A program made the position numbers and the translations under genes. A stretch of 21,370 nucleotides of DNA from assembly GCA_016865955.1 (NCBI GenBank), contig VGNW01000014.1, positions 1-21,370 on the forward strand. The letters are read 5' to 3'. Of this stretch, positions 1 through 6,298 are shown one piece after another. Within the stretch, counting starts at the first letter, position 1. Every line of letters starts with the position of its first letter. The notes beneath the pieces were generated by a model that was not told the origin of the DNA, searched no databases, and saw only the letters and a list, made by a program, of their open reading frames with translations. Source of the stretch: Chloroflexota bacterium. GTDB lineage: Bacteria; Chloroflexota; Dehalococcoidia; SZUA-161.

Positions 1-478
1 GGGCGCCTCCGCTGGAGACGGTGGCTGGAGCGGCTGCTATTGTTGACCAAGAGTTCCCAGCGATGTCATATCTCCAGAAGTCGGTTGTAGCACCGCCGCG
101 GAAAGCATAGACATAGTTGGAGCCGTCGTAGGCCAACGCGCCTCCAGCTCCTACTGTCAGCGATGGTGCCCATGAATTGGCCGCAATGTTATATCTCCAA
201 AAATCCGCAGAAGCCCCACGGAATGCGTAGAGATGGTTACGACTTCCCGTAGCAAGCTTTACTAGGCCAGGGCTTGTGGCGGTGGAGACGTTACTTAGGA
301 CGCCAGCTTCGAAGTGCGCTTGGGTTGTCTGAATCCATTGTGTAGAAGTCCAGGCTTGAAAGGTGTTATCAGCGCATGTTTGTGAATCCACAAAATAGCT
401 TGTAGTGATACCTAGACTGCTCGCCAGCAGAAGTACCACGAACCCCAATACAAGAATTGTCCAAAGCCTGTTTCCCAT
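1..478 (-). CDS. Exported kelch-repeat protein, C-terminus cut off by window edge
   Basis: The reading frame starts at ATG 478 and runs off the left edge after about 159 codons without a stop. The N-terminus (MGNRLWTILVLGFVVLLLAS) is a hydrophobic export segment. It is followed by a stretch around residues 29-60 (YFVDSQTCADNTFQ, then TQAHFEAGVLSNV) that resembles the region after the signal in SipW-dependent or TasA-like exported proteins. Two copies of a kelch-type motif follow, each with YAFRG then DFWRY then NSW about 25 residues on, at roughly residues 84-107 and 119-145. Kelch repeats form beta-propeller blades, so the protein is probably a surface or extracellular binding propeller with more blades beyond the edge. 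An AGGG lies about 10 bases before ATG. It follows the TasA-like gene on the same strand, suggesting one secreted-protein unit. Its exact function is unknown. Confidence 0.7.
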   Translation of the reverse strand, partial: MGNRLWTILVLGFVVLLLASSLGITTSYFVDSQTCADNTFQAWTSTQWIQTTQAHFEAGVLSNVSTATSPGLVKLATGSRNHLYAFRGASADFWRYNIAANSWAPSLTVGAGGALAYDGSNYVYAFRGGATTDFWRYDIAGNSWSTIAAAPATVSSGGA

Positions 479-517
479 GATGACACCCTAATAAGGGACG
501 AACTCCTATATGATATA

Positions 518-545
518 TAGGCACCCTCGGCCTCGAGAGTGCCTA
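518..545 (-). repeat. Hairpin between the TasA-like and kelch genes
   Basis: The arms TAGGCACCCTCG and CGAGAGTGCCTA pair over 12 positions with one mismatch and a 4-base loop. It lies 33 bases after the TasA-like stop, on the way to the kelch gene. There is no T-run, only an AT-rich stretch on the minus-strand side. It could be a partial terminator or an mRNA processing or stability element that sets the ratio of the two products. Confidence 0.5.
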
Positions 546-577
546 CTTTGTACATTTAACGATGTTCCAGCGAAATC

Positions 578-1156
578 TTATGGATTGTTTGCTGTTTGCT
601 CCGCGTCGAACACGAAGCTGACGGTGCAAGTAGTGCCCTGATAGACATTTGATGTGCTCAGAGGCAGGGTAACCTTGAAGCGAAGTCGCTCGCTCCCAGA
701 GGCAGCCAGGGTGCGGTCGCCTGTGTCGGCACCTTGAGTTGGGTCGCCGATGGCAGCAGATGAAAGCACTCCGTCTGGCCCGTAGACGTTGGCTTCGCTC
801 ACGACATCATCTAAGGTGTACCAGATGGTATCCAAGCCAGCTCCGGTGACGACATCAATGGTCAGGTCCAATTGCTCGTCGAGGATACTGCTCCCATCGG
901 CGATGGTGGTCATCGTATACCTTAGCTCCAGGCTGCCGCCATTGGTCATCTGGATGCCACTGTATCGAACATCCCCCGGTGCCATGTTGCTGACCGTGAA
1001 CATGGCGGTAGCGGGATTGATGGCGAGGTCCACAGTACCTGTTGAGAAGCTGTTGCTCGGATTGGTTTCTTGGTCGGTGAACAATGCAATAGCACCGATA
1101 AGAGCTACTGCTAGTATGACTCCAACCATCAGTGCGCTTATAACAACTTTCTTCAT
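578..1156 (-). CDS. TasA/camelysin-like secreted protein with SipW-type signal
   Basis: This 192-residue protein starts with a short basic n-region (MKK), a hydrophobic segment at residues 4-26 (ending GAIALF), and then TDQETNPSNSFSTGTVDLAI. That pattern matches the TasA/CalY (camelysin) family, whose signals are cut by the dedicated peptidase SipW: a D just after the signal, then N.F..GT.DL. The rest is beta-rich with an MAPGD-type turn (residues 58-62), as in members that assemble into extracellular fibres. The family includes biofilm amyloid fibres, but fibre formation here is only inference. GGAAAGGAG lies 6 bases before ATG 1156, which fixes the start. No sipW or signal peptidase gene is visible in the window. 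The kelch gene follows about 100 bases downstream on the same strand. Confidence 0.7.
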   Translation of the reverse strand: MKKVVISALMVGVILAVALIGAIALFTDQETNPSNSFSTGTVDLAINPATAMFTVSNMAPGDVRYSGIQMTNGGSLELRYTMTTIADGSSILDEQLDLTIDVVTGAGLDTIWYTLDDVVSEANVYGPDGVLSSAAIGDPTQGADTGDRTLAASGSERLRFKVTLPLSTSNVYQGTTCTVSFVFDAEQTANNP

Positions 1157-1236
1157 TCTAGCTCCTTTCCAGAATCATCCACCTCAGCGTCGCCCCTCAT
1201 TAGTATCGCATAAGAAGTAATACCAGGGACATAATC

Positions 1237-1264
1237 AGTATAGCCGCTTAGTTTTTTCTATTAA
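1237..1264 (-). promoter_or_regulatory. Candidate sigma-70 promoter of the TasA-like gene
   Basis: Read on the minus strand: -35 TTAATA (1264-1259), a 16-base spacer, -10 TATACT (1242-1237). This predicts a leader of about 75 bases before ATG 1156. The match is 4/6 and 5/6 to consensus. Confidence 0.4.
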
Positions 1265-1468
1265 GACCTAATGGTAACATGGAAGAATAGGAATTATTTC
1301 CTACCGCGAAGCTGGCCGATTAATATCAAGAGGAAATGGGCAGTTTCTGAACAGCAACATGGCATATCCTCTCGGGCTTGGTAGGTACTAAGTGGCGCAG
1401 TGATACTATGCGTCCACATTCTGAAGCTGTTTAATAAATGTATATTTGAAATGAGGTAATTTGGGCAA

Positions 1469-1495
1469 TTACTTGTTTGGGTCTTATAGTATAAT
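1469..1495 (+). promoter_or_regulatory. Candidate promoter of the marR gene
   Basis: A perfect -10 TATAAT lies at 1490-1495, about 44 bases before the marR start. The best -35 is a poor TTACTT at 1469-1474 with a short 15-base spacer, so the promoter may depend on an activator or the -35 call may be wrong. Confidence 0.4.
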
Positions 1496-1538
1496 GAGTA
1501 GTGAGAACTCTTGGGATCTCTAAGCGAGGAGGCAGCGG

Positions 1539-2060
1539 ATGAGTCCCGATGTTTACGACATTCAGATTTCTGATGAAAACCTTAACAGTTACGTATTGCT
1601 TCGCCTTGCGTGGTTAGCCGTTAATAGACTAGCCGAGAATAGGCTCGCAAGGGTCGGTGTGACAGCTGAGACACTCACTATCCTATGGGGCATAAGAGAT
1701 TATTCTGGCAAGTTGAGTCCTATGGATTTAGCGCGCTTAAGCCACCGTGATAAGCAAACGATTTCTAGTCTGCTAAACAGAATGGAAAAGGCGGGACTGA
1801 TAGCAAAGGCACCGAGACGCAAGGGGCAACCGTCTACGAAGCTTGAAATAACAACCAAGGGCAAGCACATATGCGATGCCGCACTACCGGTATTTAAGTC
1901 CTTCATTGAAGATTTGTTTTCTTCTCTCTCAACAGAACAGAAAGATCAGTTTCAGAAGTTAACCCGAGCGTTGCGAAATACTGCCCTTGAACAGTTACGC
2001 TGTGAGATAAGCCCACCATCAGGTACTATTGTTCCAAGGGTATTCCCAATTAAATGGTAG
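1539..2060 (+). CDS. MarR-family winged-helix transcriptional regulator
   Basis: The 173-residue protein has the MarR layout: an N-terminal dimerisation helix (residues 14-38), then a winged helix-turn-helix at about 45-112. Within it, SPMDLARLSHRDKQTISSLL (residues 60-79) is the recognition region, followed by NRMEKAGLI and the wing RRKGQPSTKLEITTKGK. Two C-terminal helices complete the dimer interface. MarR proteins are usually ligand- or redox-responsive repressors of neighbouring genes. The start is set by GAGGAGG at 1526-1532, 6 bases before ATG. Its target is not obvious: it stands alone, divergent from the TasA-like gene, and an inverted repeat at 1288-1303 in the shared spacer is the best nearby candidate site. 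The C-terminus (after about 160) is proline-rich and not conserved in the family as I know it. Confidence 0.85.
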   Translation: MSPDVYDIQISDENLNSYVLLRLAWLAVNRLAENRLARVGVTAETLTILWGIRDYSGKLSPMDLARLSHRDKQTISSLLNRMEKAGLIAKAPRRKGQPSTKLEITTKGKHICDAALPVFKSFIEDLFSSLSTEQKDQFQKLTRALRNTALEQLRCEISPPSGTIVPRVFPIKW

Positions 2061-2094
2061 CAAAATACCGTGACCGTGTTCCTACGATCCATGA

Positions 2095-2152
2095 GTCATT
2101 CCCGCGCAGGCGGGAACCCAGGTGCCTAGATTCCTGCTTTGGCAGGAATGAC
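2095..2152. repeat. Composite palindromic repeat (GTCATTCC type)
   Basis: The outer arms GTCATTCC (2095-2102) and GGAATGAC (2145-2152) are inverted copies. Inside lie two hairpins: TTCCCGC-GCAG-GCGGGAA at 2099-2116 and ATTCCTGC-TTTG-GCAGGAAT at 2130-2149. This compound structure is typical of dispersed non-coding mobile repeats seen in many bacterial genomes. It follows marR by about 35 bases and might also end its transcript. Confidence 0.75.
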
Positions 2153-2194
2153 AAAGAGCAGGTGCGATTTGGAGGGCAGTCGCTCTAGTCTATC

Positions 2195-2230
2195 AGGCGT
2201 AGGGGCGCAAGGCCTTGCGCCCCTACGCCT
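2195..2230. repeat. 36-bp perfect palindrome, REP-family variant
   Basis: AGGCGTAGGGGCGCAAGG is followed directly by its exact reverse complement, with the centre at 2212/2213. It contains the head GTAGGGGC shared with the REP copies near 10160, 10449, 14159 and 21311, but has a different core (GCAAGGCCTTGC). It lies 4 bases beyond the mntP stop codon and, on the minus strand, could act as a strong 3' hairpin for that mRNA; no T-run follows. Confidence 0.85.
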
Positions 2231-2234
2231 ATGT

Positions 2235-2795
2235 TTACAAGAGGTGTTCCAGGATAATCCTGACCCCTATTCCTATGAGCACTAGACCGCCTACGAGGTC
2301 GGCCCAGCGTCCCAGCCATGTCCCGATTCTCCTGCCGGCGAAGAATCCGGCGCCTGTGATTAGAAAAGCAACACACCCCACTATGATAGCGGCGAGCCAG
2401 ATTCTCGATTCCACGAAAGCCAGGCTCAAGCCCACGCCCAGCGAGTCTATGCTGGTGGCTATAGCCAGCGTGAGCAGGGCGAGACCCTTGGTGATGTCCC
2501 GAGCTTTGTGCTGTTTTCCCTCGGATTCGAACGACTCCCATATCATCCTGCCGCCGACCAGTAACAATAATCCGAAGGCAACCCAGTGGTCGTAACTTTC
2601 AACTTTTTCCACAACCGCCTGTCCTGCGTACCACCCGCCGACCAGCATCCCGAACTGGAACAACCCGAAGGCGAAGGAGATGCGCAGCAACTGGCGGAAA
2701 GAGATTGTCTGCATCGAGATGCTGCCGGCGATGGCGACGGCAAGGCAGTCCATAGAGAGCCCGACGGCTACCAGCACAATGGAGAGCAGGTCCAT
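2235..2795 (-). CDS. mntP: MntP-type manganese efflux pump
   Basis: The protein from ATG 2795 is 186 residues and reads MDLLSIVLVAVGLSMDCLAV, matching the MntP/YebN family start. Six membrane helices are visible. Both family signature aspartates are present: D15 in LSMDCLAVAI and the one in the repeated half, AIATSIDSLGVGLSL. The two halves are the duplicated MntP domain. The family exports Mn2+ across the inner membrane. The frame is open to 2855, but the extra 20 residues (MQFSLLIF...) are encoded by an AT-rich repeat and do not belong to the family, so ATG 2795 is preferred. There is no good ribosome site; a -10-like box only 10 bases upstream suggests a nearly leaderless mRNA. No yybP-ykoY Mn riboswitch is recognisable in the short upstream region. 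Confidence 0.88.
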   Translation of the reverse strand: MDLLSIVLVAVGLSMDCLAVAIAGSISMQTISFRQLLRISFAFGLFQFGMLVGGWYAGQAVVEKVESYDHWVAFGLLLLVGGRMIWESFESEGKQHKARDITKGLALLTLAIATSIDSLGVGLSLAFVESRIWLAAIIVGCVAFLITGAGFFAGRRIGTWLGRWADLVGGLVLIGIGVRIILEHLL

Positions 2796-2805
2796 AACAG
2801 CCGTT

Positions 2806-2834
2806 AGTATAGCAGAGGAACGAGTGGGCGAGAA
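2806..2834 (-). promoter_or_regulatory. Candidate extended -10 promoter of mntP
   Basis: On the minus strand TGC-TATACT (2814-2806) is an extended -10 box. The -35 (TTCTCG, 17-base spacer) is poor. The predicted transcript would start only about 4 bases before ATG 2795, which fits the absence of a Shine-Dalgarno site. Confidence 0.4.
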
Positions 2835-2842
2835 GATAAGAA

Positions 2843-2873
2843 GTGAAAACTGCAAAATGTAAATTGAAAAATA
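2843..2873. repeat. AT-rich TGCAAAAT / TTGAAAAAT repeat
   Basis: The stretch holds TGCAAAATG and TTGAAAAAT. The same words recur at 6250-6284, also just before a gene. It appears to be a degenerate dispersed repeat and creates a spurious upstream ATG for mntP on the minus strand. Confidence 0.45.
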
Positions 2874-2878
2874 GATAC

Positions 2879-2907
2879 TTGAATAAACGGGGTTTTAGAC
2901 GTATATT
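2879..2907 (+). promoter_or_regulatory. Sigma-70 promoter of the aqpZ operon
   Basis: -35 TTGAAT (2879-2884), a 17-base spacer and -10 TATATT (2902-2907). Predicted start near 2914, giving a leader of about 30 bases with AAGGAGGG at 2927-2934. Confidence 0.6.
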
Positions 2908-2943
2908 AGCTGCAACCAATCTAAAGAAGGAGGGTTATCTCAG

Positions 2944-3636
2944 GTGGAAACATCTGCAATCAGGAAATATACGGCTGAACTCATCGGGACTCTGGTGCTG
3001 GTTCTCATCGGGTGCGGCAGCGCGGTAATCGCCGGTCAATATATCGGATTCGCCGGTATATCGTTTGCCTTCGGACTGGCGGTGCTGGCAATGGTCTACG
3101 CCATAGGGAGCATCTCGGGCTGCCACATCAATCCGGCGATAACCGTCGCCATGTTCGTGGCGGGCAAGATTAAAGGGAAAGACGCTGTCGGATATATCAT
3201 CGCCCAGTGCATTGGGGGCATAATCGGGGCTGGCATACTGCTGGCGATCGCCAATGGCTTAGACGGTTATTCTATAGACAATGGTCTGGGGCAGAATGGC
3301 TATGGTGCCGAGTCGCCTGCGGGGTATGCTATGTGGGCTTGTTTTGTAGCGGAGTTAGTGCTCACTGCGGTGTTTCTGTTTGCCATATTCGGTTCTACCA
3401 GCAAAGGCGCGCCCAAGGGGTTTGCCGGTCTCTCCATCGGCCTGACGCTGGTGTTCATACATCTGGTAGGGATTCCCATAACCGGCACATCGGTCAATCC
3501 GGCGCGGAGCCTGGGGCCGGCGGTATTTGTCGGCGGCGAAGCGCTGCCCCAGCTCTGGCTGTTCTGGGTTGCTCCTCTCGTGGGCGGCATACTGGCAGCA
3601 ATAATCTGGAAATACATGCTCGGTGTCAAGGAATAG
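2944..3636 (+). CDS. aqpZ: Aquaporin Z-type water channel
   Basis: The 230-residue protein has six membrane helices and both half-helix signatures: HINPAITVA (NPA at 63-65) and TSVNPARS (NPA at 185-187). The selectivity-filter residues of E. coli AqpZ are all present by position: F43, H173, T182 and R188. This makes a water-specific channel more likely than a glycerol facilitator. The close match in IHLVGIPITGTSVNPARS also supports AqpZ. The start is GTG 2944, chosen from AAGGAGGG at 2927-2934 and because METSAIRKYTAELIGT aligns with the family N-terminus. It is the first gene of a plus-strand run; the next gene's ribosome site overlaps its stop codon. Why a water channel leads this operon is unclear. 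Confidence 0.92.
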   Translation: METSAIRKYTAELIGTLVLVLIGCGSAVIAGQYIGFAGISFAFGLAVLAMVYAIGSISGCHINPAITVAMFVAGKIKGKDAVGYIIAQCIGGIIGAGILLAIANGLDGYSIDNGLGQNGYGAESPAGYAMWACFVAELVLTAVFLFAIFGSTSKGAPKGFAGLSIGLTLVFIHLVGIPITGTSVNPARSLGPAVFVGGEALPQLWLFWVAPLVGGILAAIIWKYMLGVKE

Positions 3637-3646
3637 GAGTCCGGGC

Positions 3647-4372
3647 ATGAAAGTGCTGGCGTTGAATTGCAGTCCCAGGATGGACAAAGGCAACACCGCC
3701 ATGATACTCACCCCTTTCCTCGAGGGGATGAAAGAGGCAGGGGTGGAGGTCGTGCTTTACCAGGTCAAAAAACTGAAAATCGCGCCCTGCCAGGGCGAAT
3801 TGAACTGCTATTTGAAGACTCCCGGAGAGTGCTTCCAGAAGGATGGTATGCAGACACTGTACCCAAAACTGCGGGAGGCTGATATCTGGGTGTTCGCCAC
3901 GCCGGTCTACTGGGACGGCGCTACCGGCCTTATGAAGAATCTGATGGACAGGATTACACCGCTCTCGGGTCCGCTTTATGAGCTAAGGGCAGGGCATTGC
4001 ACAGTGGCGCTGCGCAAAGGGGCGAAAAGCGGAAAAGTGGTGCTGGTCTCCACCTGCGGGCTCTGGGAGATGGATAACTTCGACCCACTGCTGGCGCACA
4101 TGAAGGCGTTCAGCAGAACGGCGTCGAGAAAATATGCCGGGGCTGTGCTGCGACCTCATGCAGATATGATGCAGCCCGTGATGGGCGAGGGAGCGTCCTT
4201 CGAAGACATCTTCAAAGCGGCGAGAACAGCAGGGTGTCAGTTGGTGCGAAATGGTAAGATGTCCGACAGAACCTTAAGCGCAATCAGTCGGGAGCTTATG
4301 CCGTTAAAAGAATACGTGAATTATATCAATAAGGGCACTTTGCAGGCTCTGAAGAAGCCCAACAAGAGGTAA
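3647..4372 (+). CDS. Flavodoxin-like NAD(P)H-dependent FMN oxidoreductase
   Basis: The 241-residue protein has a flavodoxin-fold start, MKVLALNCSPRMDKGNT, where SPRMDKGNT is the FMN-phosphate loop. A second flavin-contact motif, ATPVYWDGATGLMKN, lies at 84-98. Between them is a cysteine-bearing loop: C48, C54 and C62 (PCQGELNC, then PGECFQKDGM). In iron-sulfur flavoproteins this loop has a compact four-cysteine cluster. Here only three cysteines remain with wider spacing, so a [4Fe-4S] site is doubtful. AGGAGT overlaps the aqpZ stop and selects ATG 3647 rather than an in-frame GTG at 3623. It likely catalyses two-electron reduction of quinones, nitro compounds or other electrophiles; the substrate is unknown. 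It lies within the same operon as aqpZ and the MGMT-like gene. Confidence 0.8.
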   Translation: MKVLALNCSPRMDKGNTAMILTPFLEGMKEAGVEVVLYQVKKLKIAPCQGELNCYLKTPGECFQKDGMQTLYPKLREADIWVFATPVYWDGATGLMKNLMDRITPLSGPLYELRAGHCTVALRKGAKSGKVVLVSTCGLWEMDNFDPLLAHMKAFSRTASRKYAGAVLRPHADMMQPVMGEGASFEDIFKAARTAGCQLVRNGKMSDRTLSAISRELMPLKEYVNYINKGTLQALKKPNKR

Positions 4373-4397
4373 AACATGGCAAGGGAGGGGTGCAGGT

Positions 4398-4871
4398 ATG
4401 AGCGCTAAGAAACCGAAATCATGGCAGGAAAAATTGGCGGACAGTAAAGACCTGCCCAGGGTAGTGGAAATCAATGAAAAGATGAGCAAGCGATGGGGCA
4501 CGGGGACGTGCGTTATTCCGGCGCCGAAGGAAGTGGACGAGATTATGAGGAAGGTGCCCAGGGGCAGGCTCATCACGCTAAATGAGATTCGCGAGATGCT
4601 TGCCAAAAGGCATAGAGCTTCCATCGGGTGTCCTATGACCACGGGCATCTTCGCCTGGGTGGCGGCGCACGCCGCGGTGGAGGCGACGCTGGAGGGGAAG
4701 AAGAATACCACTCCCTACTGGCGGACGCTGAAATCCGGCGGCATCATAAACGAGAAATACCCCGGCGGGGTGCAGGACCAGAAGAAGCTGCTGGAGAAGG
4801 AGGGACACAAGGTAGTCCCCAAGGGCAAGAACTACGTAGTGGCCGATTACGAAAAGTTCCTGGTGAGGTAA
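4398..4871 (+). CDS. MGMT/alkyltransferase-like protein without acceptor cysteine
   Basis: The 157-residue protein aligns by eye with the DNA-binding domain of O6-alkylguanine transferases. VPRGRLITLNEIREML (53-68) corresponds to the helix entry, SIGCPMTTGIFAWVAAH (75-91) to the DNA-recognition helix, and PYWRTLKSGGIINEKYPGG (106-124) to the active-site loop. QKKLLEKEG follows (128-136). In true transferases the loop reads PCHR; here it is PYWR, so the alkyl-accepting cysteine is missing. Alkyltransferase-like (ATL) proteins, which flag lesions for excision repair, have W in place of that cysteine. Y there, and C78 in the recognition helix, are unusual. Binding of damaged DNA or nucleotide is therefore inference. 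AAGGGAGGGG precedes ATG 4398, and the stop overlaps the next start (TAATG), implying coupling to the MFS exporter. Confidence 0.75.
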   Translation: MSAKKPKSWQEKLADSKDLPRVVEINEKMSKRWGTGTCVIPAPKEVDEIMRKVPRGRLITLNEIREMLAKRHRASIGCPMTTGIFAWVAAHAAVEATLEGKKNTTPYWRTLKSGGIINEKYPGGVQDQKKLLEKEGHKVVPKGKNYVVADYEKFLVR

Positions 4872-6256
4872 TGCAGAATAGCGCCAGCAAAAAGTTCGTC
4901 CTCATCGCTGCCACGCTGGGCTCATTTTTAACGCCTTTTATGGGCTCCTCCATCAATGTAGCTCTGCCGTCGATTGGCAAAGAGCTTGAGATGGATGCGG
5001 TGCTGCTGGGCTGGGTAGCTACTGCATACCTCATCGCGGCGGCGATGTTCCTCGTCCCATTCGGCAGGATTGCCGATATTCAGGGCAGGAAGAAGGTCTT
5101 CACCCTCGGGATAATTATCTATGCCATAGCCTCGCTCGTCTCGGGATTCTCCACCTCGGCTTTTATGCTTATCGCTTTCCGTGTACTGCAGGGTATCGGC
5201 GGTGCCATGATTTTCGGCACGGGCGTGGCGATTGTAACCTCGGTTTTCCCGGTCGGCGAAAGGGGCAGGGCGCTGGGGATAAACGTGGCTGCGGTATATA
5301 TCGGGCTTTCCGTGGGACCGTTCGCCGGGGGTTTTCTTACCGAACATTTCGGCTGGCGCAGTGTCTTCTATGCCAATGTGCCTCTTGCCTTGATAGTTCT
5401 GGCGCTGATAATCTGGAAAATGAAGGGCGAATGGGCTACGGCGAGGGGAGAGAAATTCGATATCCCCGGCTCGATAATATACGGCATTATGCTGGTCGCT
5501 ATCATGTACGGCTTCTCCAGGCTACCGGCGATGCTGGGCGGGTGGCTTATCCTGGTCGGCATAGCAGCCCTTGCTGTATTCGTCTGGTGGGAGACGAGGG
5601 TTAAAAGCCCCGTGCTTAATATAAATCTGTTCCGCAAGAACGTTGTTTTTGCCCTTTCCAACCTGGCGGCGCTGATTAATTACAGCGCTACCTTTGCGAT
5701 GAGCTTTTTACTGAGCCTGTATCTCCAGTATATAAAAGGATTTTCGCCCGATGTGGCGGGTTCCGTACTGATAGCGGCTCCGGTGATGCAGGCTATCTTT
5801 TCGCCCCTCGCCGGCAGGCTTTCCGACAGGGTGGAGCCGCGTGTGCTGTCCTCGGCGGGCATGGCTTTATCGGCTGTCGGGCTGATAATGTTCATCTTCC
5901 TGGGGCGTGATACCCATCTGGCGTTTGTAGTAATAAGCCTGATCGTACTCGGCTTCGGCTTCGCTCTGTTCTCCTCGCCCAATACCAACGCTGTGATGAG
6001 CTCGGTGGAGAACAGGTTCTACGGAGTAGCCTCGGCGACCCTGGCTACGATGAGGCAGGTGGGTATGATGCTCAGCATGGGCGTCGCCATGCTGCTGTTC
6101 TCCGTGTATATCGGGAGGGTGCAAATCACGCCCGAATACTACGATGAGTTCCTGACCAGTGTGCGCGTGGCGTTCATTATCTTCGCCTGTCTCTGCTTCG
6201 GCGGCATATTCGCCTCGCTGGCAAGAGGAAGGGTGCAAAGAGCGAAGTTGAATTGA
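4871..6256 (+). CDS. MFS drug exporter, DHA2 (EmrB/QacA) type
   Basis: This is a 461-residue integral membrane protein. It has GSFLTPFMGSSINVALPSIG in the first helix, the motif-A loop GRIADIQGRKKVF after helix 2, and motif C-like GLSVGPFAGGFLTEHFGWR, which marks antiporters of the drug:H+ class. The count of hydrophobic segments (about 14) and the WRSVFYANVPLALI stretch fit DHA2 members. The frame is open further upstream, but that part lies inside the preceding gene in another frame and is charged and Gly-rich, so ATG 4871 is taken; it overlaps the previous stop as TAATG. Substrate is unknown. Co-transcription with a flavin reductase and a damage-related MGMT-like protein suggests handling of a toxic or electrophilic compound (inference). 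Confidence 0.88.
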   Translation: MQNSASKKFVLIAATLGSFLTPFMGSSINVALPSIGKELEMDAVLLGWVATAYLIAAAMFLVPFGRIADIQGRKKVFTLGIIIYAIASLVSGFSTSAFMLIAFRVLQGIGGAMIFGTGVAIVTSVFPVGERGRALGINVAAVYIGLSVGPFAGGFLTEHFGWRSVFYANVPLALIVLALIIWKMKGEWATARGEKFDIPGSIIYGIMLVAIMYGFSRLPAMLGGWLILVGIAALAVFVWWETRVKSPVLNINLFRKNVVFALSNLAALINYSATFAMSFLLSLYLQYIKGFSPDVAGSVLIAAPVMQAIFSPLAGRLSDRVEPRVLSSAGMALSAVGLIMFIFLGRDTHLAFVVISLIVLGFGFALFSSPNTNAVMSSVENRFYGVASATLATMRQVGMMLSMGVAMLLFSVYIGRVQITPEYYDEFLTSVRVAFIIFACLCFGGIFASLARGRVQRAKLN

Positions 6257-6284
6257 AAAATGCAAAATGAAAAGTGCAAAATTT
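6250..6284. repeat. AT-rich TGCAAAAT repeat before the DUF6125 gene
   Basis: It contains TTGAAAAAT, TGCAAAATG and TGCAAAATT in tandem. The same words occur at 2843-2873. It offers an ATG at 6260 in frame with the next gene, but this is likely spurious. Confidence 0.45.
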
Positions 6285-6298
6285 GGGGAAGGTCAAAA

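Larger units (their letters stand above)
1157..1538. other. Intergenic region between divergent TasA-like and marR genes
   Basis: These 382 bases hold no convincing ORF. They contain the two divergent promoter candidates and an inverted repeat TAGGAA-TTAT-TTCCTA at 1288-1303, lying just upstream of the TasA-like -35 box, which could be a regulator site (possibly MarR, inference). Nothing else was recognised between 1304 and 1465; that part is AT-richer than the flanking genes. Confidence 0.5.

Noticed and set aside
2796..2943. Possible Mn-sensing riboswitch before mntP
   Set aside because: The predicted leader is too short and no yybP-ykoY conserved elements were seen.
4628..4870. Upstream extension of the MFS frame by 81 codons
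   Set aside because: It overlaps the MGMT-like gene in another phase, and the residues are charged and Gly-rich, unlike an MFS N-terminus.
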